Positions 34,578 through 43,331 of a DNA stretch of 64,000 bases are shown here, piece after piece. The stretch comes from Bacteroidia bacterium (GTDB lineage: Bacteria > Bacteroidota > Bacteroidia > Flavobacteriales > Flavobacteriaceae). The translations under genes were made by a program, and so were the position numbers. Position 1 is the stretch's first letter, and every line of letters starts with the position of its first letter. Location: contig JAUICK010000001.1 in assembly GCA_030427865.1 (NCBI GenBank), positions 1 to 64,000 on the forward strand, in the 5' to 3' direction. The notes beneath the pieces are model-generated. The model was not told the DNA's origin. It did not search any database and was given only the letters and a program-made list of their open reading frames with translations.

Positions 34578-37364
34578 TTACAATTGATATCGAACTCTAA
34601 AACTAATTAATCTTGGTAAAATAAAAGTTTCGTTTATAGATGTAAATATAGTCCCAGCATTTACAGATGTTCTTGAACCTGTGCCTAATAAGTTACTTGC
34701 TTCTATTTCATATTCCCATTTTGCATCTCTATCTTTTCTGTACCCAAGTGTTGCATCCCAAATTTTAAATGAATTTTGAGTTGTTCCATTTTGCCTAACT
34801 TCATTATAAGTAAAATCTGTTTTAACAGTTAGAGAGTTCCAAATATAGGCGTCAAAATTAATAGAAGGTGAATGAGTAACACCATTAAATTTTGAAGTAG
34901 AATTTGTATTCGATATAGTATTTGTGTTTACATTTGTTTGATCTGTAAAACTCACATTGTATCTTAAACTTACATTTGGTGCTTTATTAAAATTTGTACC
35001 TATGCTTGTTCTGTATGAATGATTATAAGTAGTTACTTTGGTGTTACTATTTCCAAAAAACTGATATATATTGCTATACGTAAAATTGCTAAATAACGAT
35101 GTTCTTATTTTTTTAAAGGTTTTACCTATTCTACCAAAAGCATTAAATCTTTCATTATCGAAAGGCGAGTTTAAATTAGATCTTGTAGACACCACAGAAT
35201 TGGGAATAAAATTAAGGTTAGCGCTAATTTGATCTATTGTTTTTGTATAACTAACTCTTGCAAAAACATTGGTGTAATTAAACAAATTAAAACTCGAATA
35301 TCTTAAGTTTAGGTTGTGCACATGGGCGTTTGTTAAATCGTTATTACCTGTAAAAAAAGAGTTGTAATTGTTGGCTACAAGTCCTCTTGCAATTTGATTT
35401 ACGTCGGTAAAATTAACCTGTTGTCTGTAACTAAACGTTAAACTTTCGCTTCTTTTAAATTGGGCAATAATATTAACTTCTGGAAGAAATTTTTGAAACC
35501 TATCTGTAAATTTTTCATTTTGATATTGTACGTTTTTGGCAACATAAGAGTGTACAGTAAACCCAGGTGTAAATGTAAAAATACCTGATTTTACCCTGTA
35601 TCTAACACCACCATACAAATCTGCAAAAGTGTATTCTGTATCATTTGTTGTTTGCGGATCATTAATTCCTTGAATATTAGGATTAGGGTTTAAAGTTGTA
35701 CCATTTGCAGGATCTAAGATTTGAAAAAACTTAGAATCGAAATTTTGTCTACTTAAAATTGTTCCAGCAACAAAGTTTAAGTTACTTTTTTGATTTAAAA
35801 TGTGATAGTAATCTAATTTAGCATCTAACTGGTTCGATTTTACTCTTCTATCTTGCTCTAATGTATAAAAATTAAGACTTCTGTCTAATCCTAAAACATT
35901 TGCTGCGTCATCAAAACCATCTCTATTATCTGGGTTAGGGTCGTTGTTATTGTTGGGATTGTTTTCTAAAGACGCAACATAAAATGGGTCTTCATCTTGA
36001 TACAAATGTTGCATTTCTAATGCAAAAATGTTTTTTTCATTTGCGGTATAGAAATAACTTAAATTCTGATTAATTCTAAAAGGAGTGGCACGTTCTGTTT
36101 CGGTTATATCACTTAACACTCTTGAGTTTACATCATCTGTTCTAAACTCGTTAGAAAAACGACCAATAACATCGTAATTCATCTGATTATTAAAATCTTT
36201 CTTGTAAATAGAACTAAATTTAAATAAACCTGTATTACTTGTTTGATCTGTTATGTTTTGAACAAAATCGTTTCTATTTGGGTTGTCTATAAAATTCTTA
36301 TTTACATTACTTTGTTGCCCATTACTATTGCTCAAAAAAATTAAAAATCCGCTTAAATCTAGTTTTTTATTGGGAGAATAACTAAAATTTAAGGCGGTAA
36401 GTTTTGTTTCAATTCTATTTGCGTTTCTAATATTTGCATTTAAAAACCCAATACCAGCACTGGCTAAACTTAAATTTGTTCCGTTAGAAGGGCTTTGACT
36501 TCGAAAACCACCACTAAAATTTCGAATATCTGATCTGTTTAGAACTACTTCTCCTAAATTATTTAAATCTCCAATAACGTTTAATGTGTATTTAGGTGTA
36601 TAATAAAATAATTTGGGTTGTAAAAGATATAATCCTTCGTTTGGCGATTTTCCGGCTCCTGCTGTTACATCTCCAAACCAAAAATTCTTTTTTCCTTCTT
36701 TTAATTTTATATTTAAAGCAACTCTATCTTGATTGTTTTGAACACCTCTTAATTGATTAACGTCACCATAATTTCTTAAAACCTGAATTTTATCAACAGC
36801 ATTAGAGGGTATATTTTTTGTAGCTAATTTGGTGTCTCCATCAAAAAAATCTTTACCATCTATCATTACTTTTTCTACTTTTTTACCGTCTACTTCTATC
36901 TCGCCAGCTTCATTTATTTCCATTCCAGGAATTTTCTTAACTACATCTTCTAATTTTCTTTCTGTACCGTTTGTAAAAGAATCTGCATTATAAATTATGG
37001 TATCTCCTTTAACAGTAACTGGCATTTTAGACACAATTTTAATTTCGTTTAACGTATCTTCTAATAGGTTAAAGTTCTTAATCATATCGTTATTCTTGGT
37101 TTTAAAAAACTCACTTACTGTTTTAAAACCTACATAACTAATTTTAATATTATAAACTGTATTTTTCTTTAAGTCTAATTTAAAATTTCCTTTGGCATCC
37201 GTAAATCCATAAGAAGAAATGCTTTTAGTAATAGTATCTATAGCTATTACATTTGCCATTTCTAAAGGGTTTCCAATGGTATCTTTAACTACTCCTGTAA
37301 GTTTTATTTGAGATGATATATAACTTGATGATAATAGGATAAGAATGAATGCTATTTTTTTCAT
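34578..37364 (-). CDS. outer-membrane beta-barrel receptor with carboxypeptidase-regulatory-like domain
   Basis: A 928-residue TonB-dependent-receptor-like protein. It has a signal peptide (about 1-18), a carboxypeptidase regulatory-like domain (KLTGVVKDTIGNPLEMANVI, about 21-105), a plug-like region (TERKLEDVVKKIPGMEINEA, near 133-152; VEKVMIDGKDFFDGDTKLA) and a large C-terminal barrel of the OMP_b-brl_3 type. The plug lacks the SusC-type NPDDIE motif, and there is no SusD partner. The two GLPGLI genes lie directly upstream on the same strand, 39 bases away, suggesting one operon. Ligand is unknown; peptide, metal complex or siderophore are possibilities that the sequence does not decide. 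Confidence 0.88.
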   Translation of the reverse strand: MKKIAFILILLSSSYISSQIKLTGVVKDTIGNPLEMANVIAIDTITKSISSYGFTDAKGNFKLDLKKNTVYNIKISYVGFKTVSEFFKTKNNDMIKNFNLLEDTLNEIKIVSKMPVTVKGDTIIYNADSFTNGTERKLEDVVKKIPGMEINEAGEIEVDGKKVEKVMIDGKDFFDGDTKLATKNIPSNAVDKIQVLRNYGDVNQLRGVQNNQDRVALNIKLKEGKKNFWFGDVTAGAGKSPNEGLYLLQPKLFYYTPKYTLNVIGDLNNLGEVVLNRSDIRNFSGGFRSQSPSNGTNLSLASAGIGFLNANIRNANRIETKLTALNFSYSPNKKLDLSGFLIFLSNSNGQQSNVNKNFIDNPNRNDFVQNITDQTSNTGLFKFSSIYKKDFNNQMNYDVIGRFSNEFRTDDVNSRVLSDITETERATPFRINQNLSYFYTANEKNIFALEMQHLYQDEDPFYVASLENNPNNNNDPNPDNRDGFDDAANVLGLDRSLNFYTLEQDRRVKSNQLDAKLDYYHILNQKSNLNFVAGTILSRQNFDSKFFQILDPANGTTLNPNPNIQGINDPQTTNDTEYTFADLYGGVRYRVKSGIFTFTPGFTVHSYVAKNVQYQNEKFTDRFQKFLPEVNIIAQFKRSESLTFSYRQQVNFTDVNQIARGLVANNYNSFFTGNNDLTNAHVHNLNLRYSSFNLFNYTNVFARVSYTKTIDQISANLNFIPNSVVSTRSNLNSPFDNERFNAFGRIGKTFKKIRTSLFSNFTYSNIYQFFGNSNTKVTTYNHSYRTSIGTNFNKAPNVSLRYNVSFTDQTNVNTNTISNTNSTSKFNGVTHSPSINFDAYIWNSLTVKTDFTYNEVRQNGTTQNSFKIWDATLGYRKDRDAKWEYEIEASNLLGTGSRTSVNAGTIFTSINETFILPRLISFRVRYQL

Positions 37365-37403
37365 GTGTTTGGTAAGTGATTTAATTATTGAGTTTGGGAA
37401 AGA

Positions 37404-38240
37404 TTAAAATCTTCTACCACTACCCCTTCTTCTATTTCTAAAGTTTTCTCTTAGTTCTTCAGATTTTTGTTTTATAATTTTATTATACTCTTCTCTTGTT
37501 ACTTTCTTTCCTTTTTTTGGCTCTGAAATTATTATATCTTCATCTGGGTTAAGTACTATCTCTGTACATAACATTGTTGTTCTACCTGCATTTAATTCTA
37601 AAATTAAACCTGGTAATCCCCAATAGTCTGCAGGACCAGCACTAACTGGTATTTGTGGAGTATACCATGCTGTTACTAATAGTGTTTTTACTTTTTCTTT
37701 TTTCTCTTTTGCATTTGTAGAATCTTTCTTTTTATCATTTTCTCTTCTTCTAAAAATACTACCCCAATCTATACTCTTATCTTCTTTAACATAAGTTGCT
37801 TTGTATGCAATATAATTTCCTATTTGTTTTGTTTCTGTTCCTAACTGCCACTTAGGTTGCTCCATATTTTCTTTAATTAAAAAACGTTTGCTAAACTGCT
37901 CTGTATCTTCAATCATTCTTCTTTCTTTTAAGTTTTTGTAAATAGAGCCTTTACCATTACTTCTTCCCCATCTTGGTCCATTTGTTCCTGGTGCTTCTAA
38001 TTTTACATTTTCTTTAAAAGAAGATTCATTTTTATTAAAACTTAAGATGTACGTTTTTTCTAAAAAGCTTTTCATTCTATTAAGAATTTGCCTCTTACGT
38101 TGTTCTGACATTTTATCTCCAAACCTGCTCATGTCTACAGTAGTTTTAGACATATAAGTTGCTTTTCCTTGGAATTTTTTTTGAGCAATTGTTGTTAACG
38201 TTACAAAAAATAATACTAGTACAATGTGTAATGTTTTCAT
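37404..38240 (-). CDS. GLPGLI family protein (first of two tandem copies)
   Basis: A 278-residue exported protein with a signal peptide (about 1-20). The family signature is complete: AWYTPQIPVSAGPADYWGLP (about 193-212) followed by GLILELNAG and a CTEIV segment. The C-terminus is unusually basic (NFRNRRRGSGRRF). The family (TIGR01200) has no established function. The ATG at 38240 gives a proper signal peptide; the frame is open eight codons further upstream. The gene has its own promoter element, and the receptor gene follows. About half of the residues match the second copy at 38347-39186 by eye, including the same order of blocks (KFQGKATY, ETKQIGNYIAYKATY). Confidence 0.85.
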   Translation of the reverse strand: MKTLHIVLVLFFVTLTTIAQKKFQGKATYMSKTTVDMSRFGDKMSEQRKRQILNRMKSFLEKTYILSFNKNESSFKENVKLEAPGTNGPRWGRSNGKGSIYKNLKERRMIEDTEQFSKRFLIKENMEQPKWQLGTETKQIGNYIAYKATYVKEDKSIDWGSIFRRRENDKKKDSTNAKEKKEKVKTLLVTAWYTPQIPVSAGPADYWGLPGLILELNAGRTTMLCTEIVLNPDEDIIISEPKKGKKVTREEYNKIIKQKSEELRENFRNRRRGSGRRF

Positions 38241-38261
38241 GGAATAAGTTTTTATAAGAAT

Positions 38262-38269
38262 CAAAAGTA
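38262..38269 (-). promoter_or_regulatory. -7 promoter element of the downstream GLPGLI gene
   Basis: TACTTTTG on the minus strand fits TAnnTTTG and lies 21 bases before the ATG, within the 106-base gap between the two GLPGLI genes, so the downstream copy and the receptor can be expressed separately from the upstream copy. Confidence 0.5.
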
Positions 38270-38346
38270 GTCTTATTGACTTTACCTTAGACTTAAAAAA
38301 AACTTAAAAGTTTAATGTAATTTCATTTTTATTAAACAAAAATTAA

Positions 38347-39186
38347 TTAACCGCCCATTTTAATTGTTGTGCCATTACCCATATCTACTCCTTTTCTGCT
38401 TTTAAAACGCTCTAACATTTCTTTAGATTTTTTTCTATTTATTTCTTGATATTCTTTTTGGCTTACTACTTTACCTTTTATGGGTTCTTTTATTGTATTC
38501 TTTTCTGATGAATCTATTGTAATCTCTGTACAAACAATAGTATTCGTTCCGTCGTTTATTTCTAATATTAAGCCAGGCAATCCGTAATAATCTCTTGGCC
38601 CGTTGCTAACTGGCACTTGCGGAGTGTACCAAGCATTTGTTATTACTTTTACTTTTTCTGTAATTTCTTTTAGTTCTCCATTTACCATAGAAACTTTTCT
38701 ATTTTCAACTTCATCTTCGAAAGTTGCCTTATAACACAAGTAGTTACCAATATTTTTTGTTTCTGAAGTTAATTTCCAATTAAATTTTGGCAACGAATCT
38801 TTTACTAAAAAAACTTTTCCCATGATTTCTGTTTTGTTGGCAAATCTTTTTTCTTGAAGATTCTTATAATATATATCTCCATTTCCAGAACCTCCAAAAG
38901 ACATTACCATAACTCTGTTACTACTTCCTACTTTAGGCTTAGGTGTATTTATTTTTGCTTCTTCTTTGTAAACAGAAGAAGTTTTATCGAACTGAAGTGT
39001 AAACGTTTTTTGATTCATCTTTTGTATTCTTTTTTGAATATCTTCTGCTTGTTTTTCAGAAATATCTGAGTTGTTAATTTTAAAATTACTTTTTCTACTG
39101 GTTTTATAAATTGCCTTACCAGAGAAATTCTGTGCATAACTTACTAATGATAAAAAGAATACGGTTATAAATACAATAGTTTTCAT
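38347..39186 (-). CDS. GLPGLI family protein (second of two tandem copies)
   Basis: A 279-residue exported protein with a signal peptide (about 1-18, VSYAQ). It carries the signature AWYTPQVPVSNGPRDYYGLP (about 195-214), then GLILEINDG and CTEITID. A Gly-rich segment (FGGSGNGDIYYKNLQEKRF) and the conserved SETKNIGNYLCYKATFEDE block precede it. Function is unknown for the whole family. It is the first gene of the minus-strand group and lies opposite the two-component system, sharing the 117-base regulatory region with it. Confidence 0.85.
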   Translation of the reverse strand: MKTIVFITVFFLSLVSYAQNFSGKAIYKTSRKSNFKINNSDISEKQAEDIQKRIQKMNQKTFTLQFDKTSSVYKEEAKINTPKPKVGSSNRVMVMSFGGSGNGDIYYKNLQEKRFANKTEIMGKVFLVKDSLPKFNWKLTSETKNIGNYLCYKATFEDEVENRKVSMVNGELKEITEKVKVITNAWYTPQVPVSNGPRDYYGLPGLILEINDGTNTIVCTEITIDSSEKNTIKEPIKGKVVSQKEYQEINRKKSKEMLERFKSRKGVDMGNGTTIKMGG

Positions 39187-39240
39187 TTTTAAAGTTTTTA
39201 AATTCTTTACAAATATCTAATATTAACCTTTTCTATAAAG

Positions 39241-39272
39241 TTAACTAACGTTAACGAATGTTAAGTCGTTAA
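39241..39272. promoter_or_regulatory. phased TTAA direct repeats, candidate response-regulator operator
   Basis: Three consecutive 10-base units, TTAACTAACG, TTAACGAATG and TTAAGTCGTT, followed by another TTAA, lie between the divergent GLPGLI and histidine-kinase genes. Ten-base phasing places each TTAA on the same DNA face, as in operators of OmpR/PhoB-type regulators, one of which is encoded two genes away. Confidence 0.5.
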
Positions 39273-39291
39273 ATTTCTTAAAAAAAGAAAG

Positions 39292-39299
39292 TACTTTTG
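39292..39299 (+). promoter_or_regulatory. -7 promoter element just before the histidine-kinase gene
   Basis: TACTTTTG fits TAnnTTTG and ends four bases before the ATG at 39304 (spacer AAAT), again predicting a leaderless transcript. The phased TTAA repeats occupy the -33 region, where an activator would bind. Confidence 0.5.
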
Positions 39300-39303
39300 A
39301 AAT

Positions 39304-40839
39304 ATGAATATTCAGAAACATAAATGGATTCTCTATTTAATTTTAATTACTATAGTTGCAACTATTAGCGTTCAGTTTTTTTGGAACTTTAAAAACTACG
39401 AGCAAAATAAACAAAGAATTGTTAACGAAATTCAATTAAGTTTAGATAATGCTGTAGAAGAATATTATGCCTCTTTAGCGAAAAGAAATTTTTTAACAAT
39501 TATTGAAAATCCTGAAAATATTATCAATACAAAAGATTCTAGTTTTTTTAGAAACGAAAAGAATTTATTCTCTAAAAATAAAACAAACATTACTTTAAAG
39601 AATCTAAAAATTACTACTGACGATTCGATTGGTAAAAAAGATATGGATTCTCTTTTTGAGGTAATTCAACATAAGTTTAATACAAAACAACATCCAAAAT
39701 TAAGTGATTTAAAAAATAAAGTTCATATTTTTCCTGACGGCAAAAAACAAAGTATTAAGTATTTTAGAGGTAAAAAAGCAGCAGATAGCATTAAATTAAT
39801 TAAAAGCTTAAAACCTATTTTTATTTCTTTTTTAGAAAAAGAATTGAACTACAATAAAATAGATTCGCTTATTAAAAATCAGTTATTGCTAAAAAAAATA
39901 TCTACAAATTCTGTTTTTTTTCATTTAAAATCTGACACCACATTTTATCAAACAAAAGATACTTTAGAGTTTAACAAATTACTTTTTGTAAGTTCTAAAT
40001 CTACTTATGTAAAAAACAATGAAACTTTTAAATTATTTTTCGAAAACCCAAATTTAGATGCCTTAAAAAGAAGCAGTTCTGGAATTTTACTATCTCTTTT
40101 TCTTTCTTTGCTAATTATTTCTTGTCTGTTTTATTTGTTAAAAATTATTCATCAGCAAAAAGAATTAGCCATTATAAAAAACGACTTAATTAGCAACATT
40201 ACTCACGAATTTAAAACGCCTATTGCAACTGTATCTACAGCAATAGAAGCTATAGAAAATTTTAATGTTTTAGAAGATAAAGCAAAAACAAAGAAATATT
40301 TGTCTATGGCAGGTTTGCAGTTAAAAAAACTACATCAAATGGTAGAAAAATTATTGGAAACAGCGACTTTAGATAGCGAAAATTTATTATTAAAAAAAGA
40401 AAGTATAGATGTTGTAGATTTAATACATAAAATTGTACAAAAACATCAATTATTAATTACAGATAAAGAAATTAATTTTTCGACTAACTTAGAACCTATT
40501 TACTTAAATGTCGATGTTTTTCATTTTGAAAATTGCATTTCTAACTTAATTGACAATGCAGTTAAGTACGGAGGGAAAAACATTGAAGTTAACATCAATT
40601 CAATTTTAAATTCTACAGAAATTTCTGTTGCTGATGATGGAAATGGAATAGATAAAAATCAGCAAGAAAAGATTTTTGATAAATTTTATAGAGTTCCTAA
40701 GGGAAATACTCATAATGTAAAAGGGTTTGGAATTGGCTTGTATTATTGTAAGAAAATTATAGAAAAACATAATGGAAGCCTACAATTAACATCTACTAAA
40801 AACACCACAATTTTTAAAATAAGTATCCCAAATGAGTAA
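39304..40839 (+). CDS. sensor histidine kinase with large periplasmic domain
   Basis: A 511-residue kinase. One membrane helix near 10-28, a periplasmic sensor region of about 230 residues without a recognised fold, a second helix at about 260-279, then the HisKA dimerisation domain (SNITHEFKTPIATVSTAIEA, His near 301) and the HATPase domain (LIDNAVKYGG, VADDGNGIDKNQQEKIFDKF, GFGIGLYYCKKI). All catalytic boxes are intact. Its stop overlaps the response-regulator start by eight bases, so the two proteins are made together. It faces the GLPGLI/receptor genes and is probably their regulator. Confidence 0.93.
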   Translation: MNIQKHKWILYLILITIVATISVQFFWNFKNYEQNKQRIVNEIQLSLDNAVEEYYASLAKRNFLTIIENPENIINTKDSSFFRNEKNLFSKNKTNITLKNLKITTDDSIGKKDMDSLFEVIQHKFNTKQHPKLSDLKNKVHIFPDGKKQSIKYFRGKKAADSIKLIKSLKPIFISFLEKELNYNKIDSLIKNQLLLKKISTNSVFFHLKSDTTFYQTKDTLEFNKLLFVSSKSTYVKNNETFKLFFENPNLDALKRSSSGILLSLFLSLLIISCLFYLLKIIHQQKELAIIKNDLISNITHEFKTPIATVSTAIEAIENFNVLEDKAKTKKYLSMAGLQLKKLHQMVEKLLETATLDSENLLLKKESIDVVDLIHKIVQKHQLLITDKEINFSTNLEPIYLNVDVFHFENCISNLIDNAVKYGGKNIEVNINSILNSTEISVADDGNGIDKNQQEKIFDKFYRVPKGNTHNVKGFGIGLYYCKKIIEKHNGSLQLTSTKNTTIFKISIPNE

Positions 40840-41509
40840 GATAAAAGTGCTGTTAGCAGAAGACGAAGCTAGTTTAGGAATGATTGTAAAAGAGAGTTTA
40901 GAATCGAGAAATTTTATTGTTTTTCATGCAGCAAACGGAGAAGAAGCGCTATCTATTTATCTATCTGAAAAACCAGATATTTTGGTTTTAGATGTAATGA
41001 TGCCTTTAAAAGACGGGTTTACATTAGCCAAAGAAATAAGACAAATAAACAAAGTAATTCCTATTATTTTTCTTACTGCAAAATCGCAAACAAGTGATGT
41101 TTTAGAAGGTTTTAATTTGGGCGGAAACGACTATTTAAAAAAACCTTTTTCTATGGAAGAGTTAATTGTTAGGATAAAATCTTTATTGAATAGAATTGAT
41201 ATAAAACCTAACTTAAATAATATTAAAATAGGAAGATATTTGTTTGATTATAACAAACAAACTCTAACTTTTTTAGAAGAAACTCAGCAACTAACTCACA
41301 GAGAAGCCCAATTATTATATCATCTTTTCGAAAAGAAAAATCAAATTTTAGACAGAAGTTTTATTCTGAATAAACTTTGGGGAAATGACGATTTTTTTAA
41401 CGCAAGAAGCATGGATGTATTTATAAGCAAACTTCGAAAAAAGTTAAAAAAAGATACAACTATTCAAATTATTAACAGTAGGGGTTTTGGTTATAAATTG
41501 ATTTGTTAG
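40832..41509 (+). CDS. OmpR/PhoB-family response regulator
   Basis: A 225-residue transcription regulator with a receiver domain (LLAEDEASLG at 7-16; phospho-acceptor Asp near 53 in ILVLDVMMPLKDG; Lys in YLKKPFS near 106) and a C-terminal winged helix (about 130-224, with LTHREAQLLYHLFEKKNQIL, RSMDVFISKLRKKLK and the terminal RGFGYKLIC). Cognate of the preceding kinase, with which it overlaps. PhoB-type regulators bind tandem direct repeats; the TTAA repeats at 39241-39272 are a candidate target. Confidence 0.95.
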   Translation: MSKIKVLLAEDEASLGMIVKESLESRNFIVFHAANGEEALSIYLSEKPDILVLDVMMPLKDGFTLAKEIRQINKVIPIIFLTAKSQTSDVLEGFNLGGNDYLKKPFSMEELIVRIKSLLNRIDIKPNLNNIKIGRYLFDYNKQTLTFLEETQQLTHREAQLLYHLFEKKNQILDRSFILNKLWGNDDFFNARSMDVFISKLRKKLKKDTTIQIINSRGFGYKLIC

Positions 41510-41574
41510 CATACCCTCTGTTTTAGTTTTTTTACTACCTTTAGCATCCCTTTTAATCTTTTTAATTTTAAAAT

Positions 41575-42189
41575 ATGCACGTTGCAATTGCAGGAAACAT
41601 TGGTGCTGGTAAAACCACCTTAACCAAGTTATTAGCCAAACATTACAAATGGAAACCACATTTTGAATCTGTAGATGAAAACCCTTACTTAGATGATTTT
41701 TATGCAGAAATGGAACGCTGGTCTTTTAATTTGCAAGTTTATTTTTTAAACAGTCGATTCCGTCAAATTTTAGAATTAAGAGAGTCTGGAAAAAACATCA
41801 TTCAAGACAGAACTATATATGAAGATGCTCATATTTTTGCACCTAACCTACATGCAATGGGTTTAATGACTAATAGAGATTACAGCAATTATAGCTCTCT
41901 ATTTGAACTAATGGAGAATTTAGTTTCGCCACCAGATTTATTAATTTATTTGCGTGCAGATATTTCTACATTAGTTGGTCAAATTCATAAAAGAGGTAGA
42001 GATTATGAGAACTCTATTAGTATAGACTATTTAAGTAGATTAAATGAACGTTATGAAGCTTGGATTTCTAAATATACAAAAGGAAAGCTATTAATTATTG
42101 ATGTAGATAATTTAGATTTTGTAGACAATCAAGAAGATTTAGGCTATATTATAGACAGAATAGACTCTCAAATAAATGGCTTGTTCTAA
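41575..42189 (+). CDS. deoxynucleoside kinase (deoxyadenosine/deoxyguanosine kinase type)
   Basis: A 204-residue cytoplasmic salvage kinase. The P-loop is IAGNIGAGKTTLTKLLAK (about 4-21), the ERS-like motif is QDRTIYEDAHIF (about 80-91) and the lid segment is KRGRDYENSISIDYL. FESVDENPYLDDFY and FNLQVYFLNSRFRQ are typical of the dNK/dGK family that phosphorylates deoxyadenosine, deoxyguanosine or deoxycytidine; the exact nucleoside is uncertain. A strong bidirectional terminator follows. ATG start at 41575. Confidence 0.9.
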   Translation: MHVAIAGNIGAGKTTLTKLLAKHYKWKPHFESVDENPYLDDFYAEMERWSFNLQVYFLNSRFRQILELRESGKNIIQDRTIYEDAHIFAPNLHAMGLMTNRDYSNYSSLFELMENLVSPPDLLIYLRADISTLVGQIHKRGRDYENSISIDYLSRLNERYEAWISKYTKGKLLIIDVDNLDFVDNQEDLGYIIDRIDSQINGLF

Positions 42190-42212
42190 AATAAAATATT
42201 CATAAAAAAACC

Positions 42213-42241
42213 AAAGAGACCGCAAATGCGGTCTCTTTTTT
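42213..42241. terminator. bidirectional rho-independent terminator between dNK and mscS genes
   Basis: Ten-bp GC-rich stem AGAGACCGCA / TGCGGTCTCT with a two-base loop, A-run on the left and T-run on the right. It serves the two convergent genes. Confidence 0.92.
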
Positions 42242-42302
42242 GTGAAATGCATCACTATTGATAAATTGTCCCCCAACTCTTTATCAATTTTATAAAACAA
42301 AA

Positions 42303-43142
42303 TTAATGAATAATTTCAATTTTATTATTTACAATCTCTTTAATAGGTAGTATTGTTTTTCCATTCTTGGTATTTATAATAAGGCTAATATTATCTACAC
42401 TTTCTACAAAACCTTCTATTTCATTTATAACAACCTTATCTCCTTCTTGTAAGTTTTTTCTGGTGTAATAGCCAAATAATAATCTTTGAATTACATCTCT
42501 AGACCCCAATCCAAAAGCTATAGTAAATGACGCTAAAATTGCACCTAATATTATTGATAAATTGTTAGTAATTAAGTCTGTATTAACTCCTGCTTGATTT
42601 AATGCTGTAACTGTAACAATAATTGCTATTGTATAAAAAGCAATATTGCCAACTAAATTACCTCCTGTTAAATCTAAAGATTTAAACACAGAAGTTAAGG
42701 CTTTTTTAATCATGTTAGCAACATAAATACCAACTGCAAAAATTACCAATGCACTGATTAATTTTGGTAAATATGCAATTAAATTACTTAATTGCTCAGA
42801 AACCATTTTTAACCCTAAAAATTCTGTACCAACTATAATAAACAATAAAATTAAAATCCATTTTATGGTAGTGATAATAATTTTTGAAGGTTGAATTTTT
42901 AAAGACGATTCTCCAAAAATTTCATCAACATTTAATTTTTCTGGCAAGCTATCGATATTCGTAAACCCAAGTGCTTTTTTTACTAAAAATAGCATGAATT
43001 TTACGAATAACCATCCAATTACTAAAAAGAGAATCCCTTTTAATAATTGCGGTAAAAAATCTACAAAACTAATCCATAAGTTCTGTAAAAAACTAAAATC
43101 TAAATCAGATTGAAGACTGAGTAGCTGTGGTTTGGAGATCAT
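42303..43142 (-). CDS. small-conductance mechanosensitive ion channel, MscS family
   Basis: A 279-residue inner-membrane channel. Four or five hydrophobic helices cover about 28-60, 88-110, 120-145 and 165-215; the pore-lining part ends with ASFTIAFGLGSRDVIQRLLF (about 210-229), and a beta domain with LQEGDKVVINEIEGFVESV follows. The N-terminal half resembles conserved TM-helix repeats of this subfamily. The gene is 4 bases downstream of a 60-codon gene that itself follows an ECF sigma-factor gene by 2 bases, so all three form one operon. Confidence 0.88.
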   Translation of the reverse strand: MISKPQLLSLQSDLDFSFLQNLWISFVDFLPQLLKGILFLVIGWLFVKFMLFLVKKALGFTNIDSLPEKLNVDEIFGESSLKIQPSKIIITTIKWILILLFIIVGTEFLGLKMVSEQLSNLIAYLPKLISALVIFAVGIYVANMIKKALTSVFKSLDLTGGNLVGNIAFYTIAIIVTVTALNQAGVNTDLITNNLSIILGAILASFTIAFGLGSRDVIQRLLFGYYTRKNLQEGDKVVINEIEGFVESVDNISLIINTKNGKTILPIKEIVNNKIEIIH

Positions 43143-43146
43143 TTTT

Positions 43147-43329
43147 TTAGTTTTTATGTTTAGAACTGCTGTTTCCTAAAATATCTCCAATCGTATTAGG
43201 ATATTTAACCAAAAACAAATCAGCAACATCAAGAGTTAATTTAATCATCCCAATGTCGCTCAAAACTTTTTTCTTGAGAACTTCTGGCACTGTGTGGTGG
43301 TGTATAATTCTCTTAAAAGGATTGTCCAT
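43147..43329 (-). CDS. small conserved protein of unknown function in a sigma-factor/MscS operon
   Basis: A 60-residue protein, MDNPFKRIIHHHTVPEVLKK then KVLSDIGMIKLTLDVADLFL, ending in a polar tail. It has no signal peptide or full membrane span; two amphipathic helices are likely. The start is 2 bases from the stop of the sigma-factor gene and the stop is 4 bases before mscS, so it is almost certainly translated. I recall similar short proteins starting NPFK after ECF sigma genes in other flavobacteria, but no function. A small anti-sigma or adaptor role is conceivable, not shown. Confidence 0.7.
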   Translation of the reverse strand: MDNPFKRIIHHHTVPEVLKKKVLSDIGMIKLTLDVADLFLVKYPNTIGDILGNSSSKHKN

Positions 43330-43331
43330 AA

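Noticed and set aside
34578..37364. SusC-type nutrient transporter
   Set aside because: The SusC plug motif is missing and no SusD gene is adjacent; the barrel is of a different receptor type.
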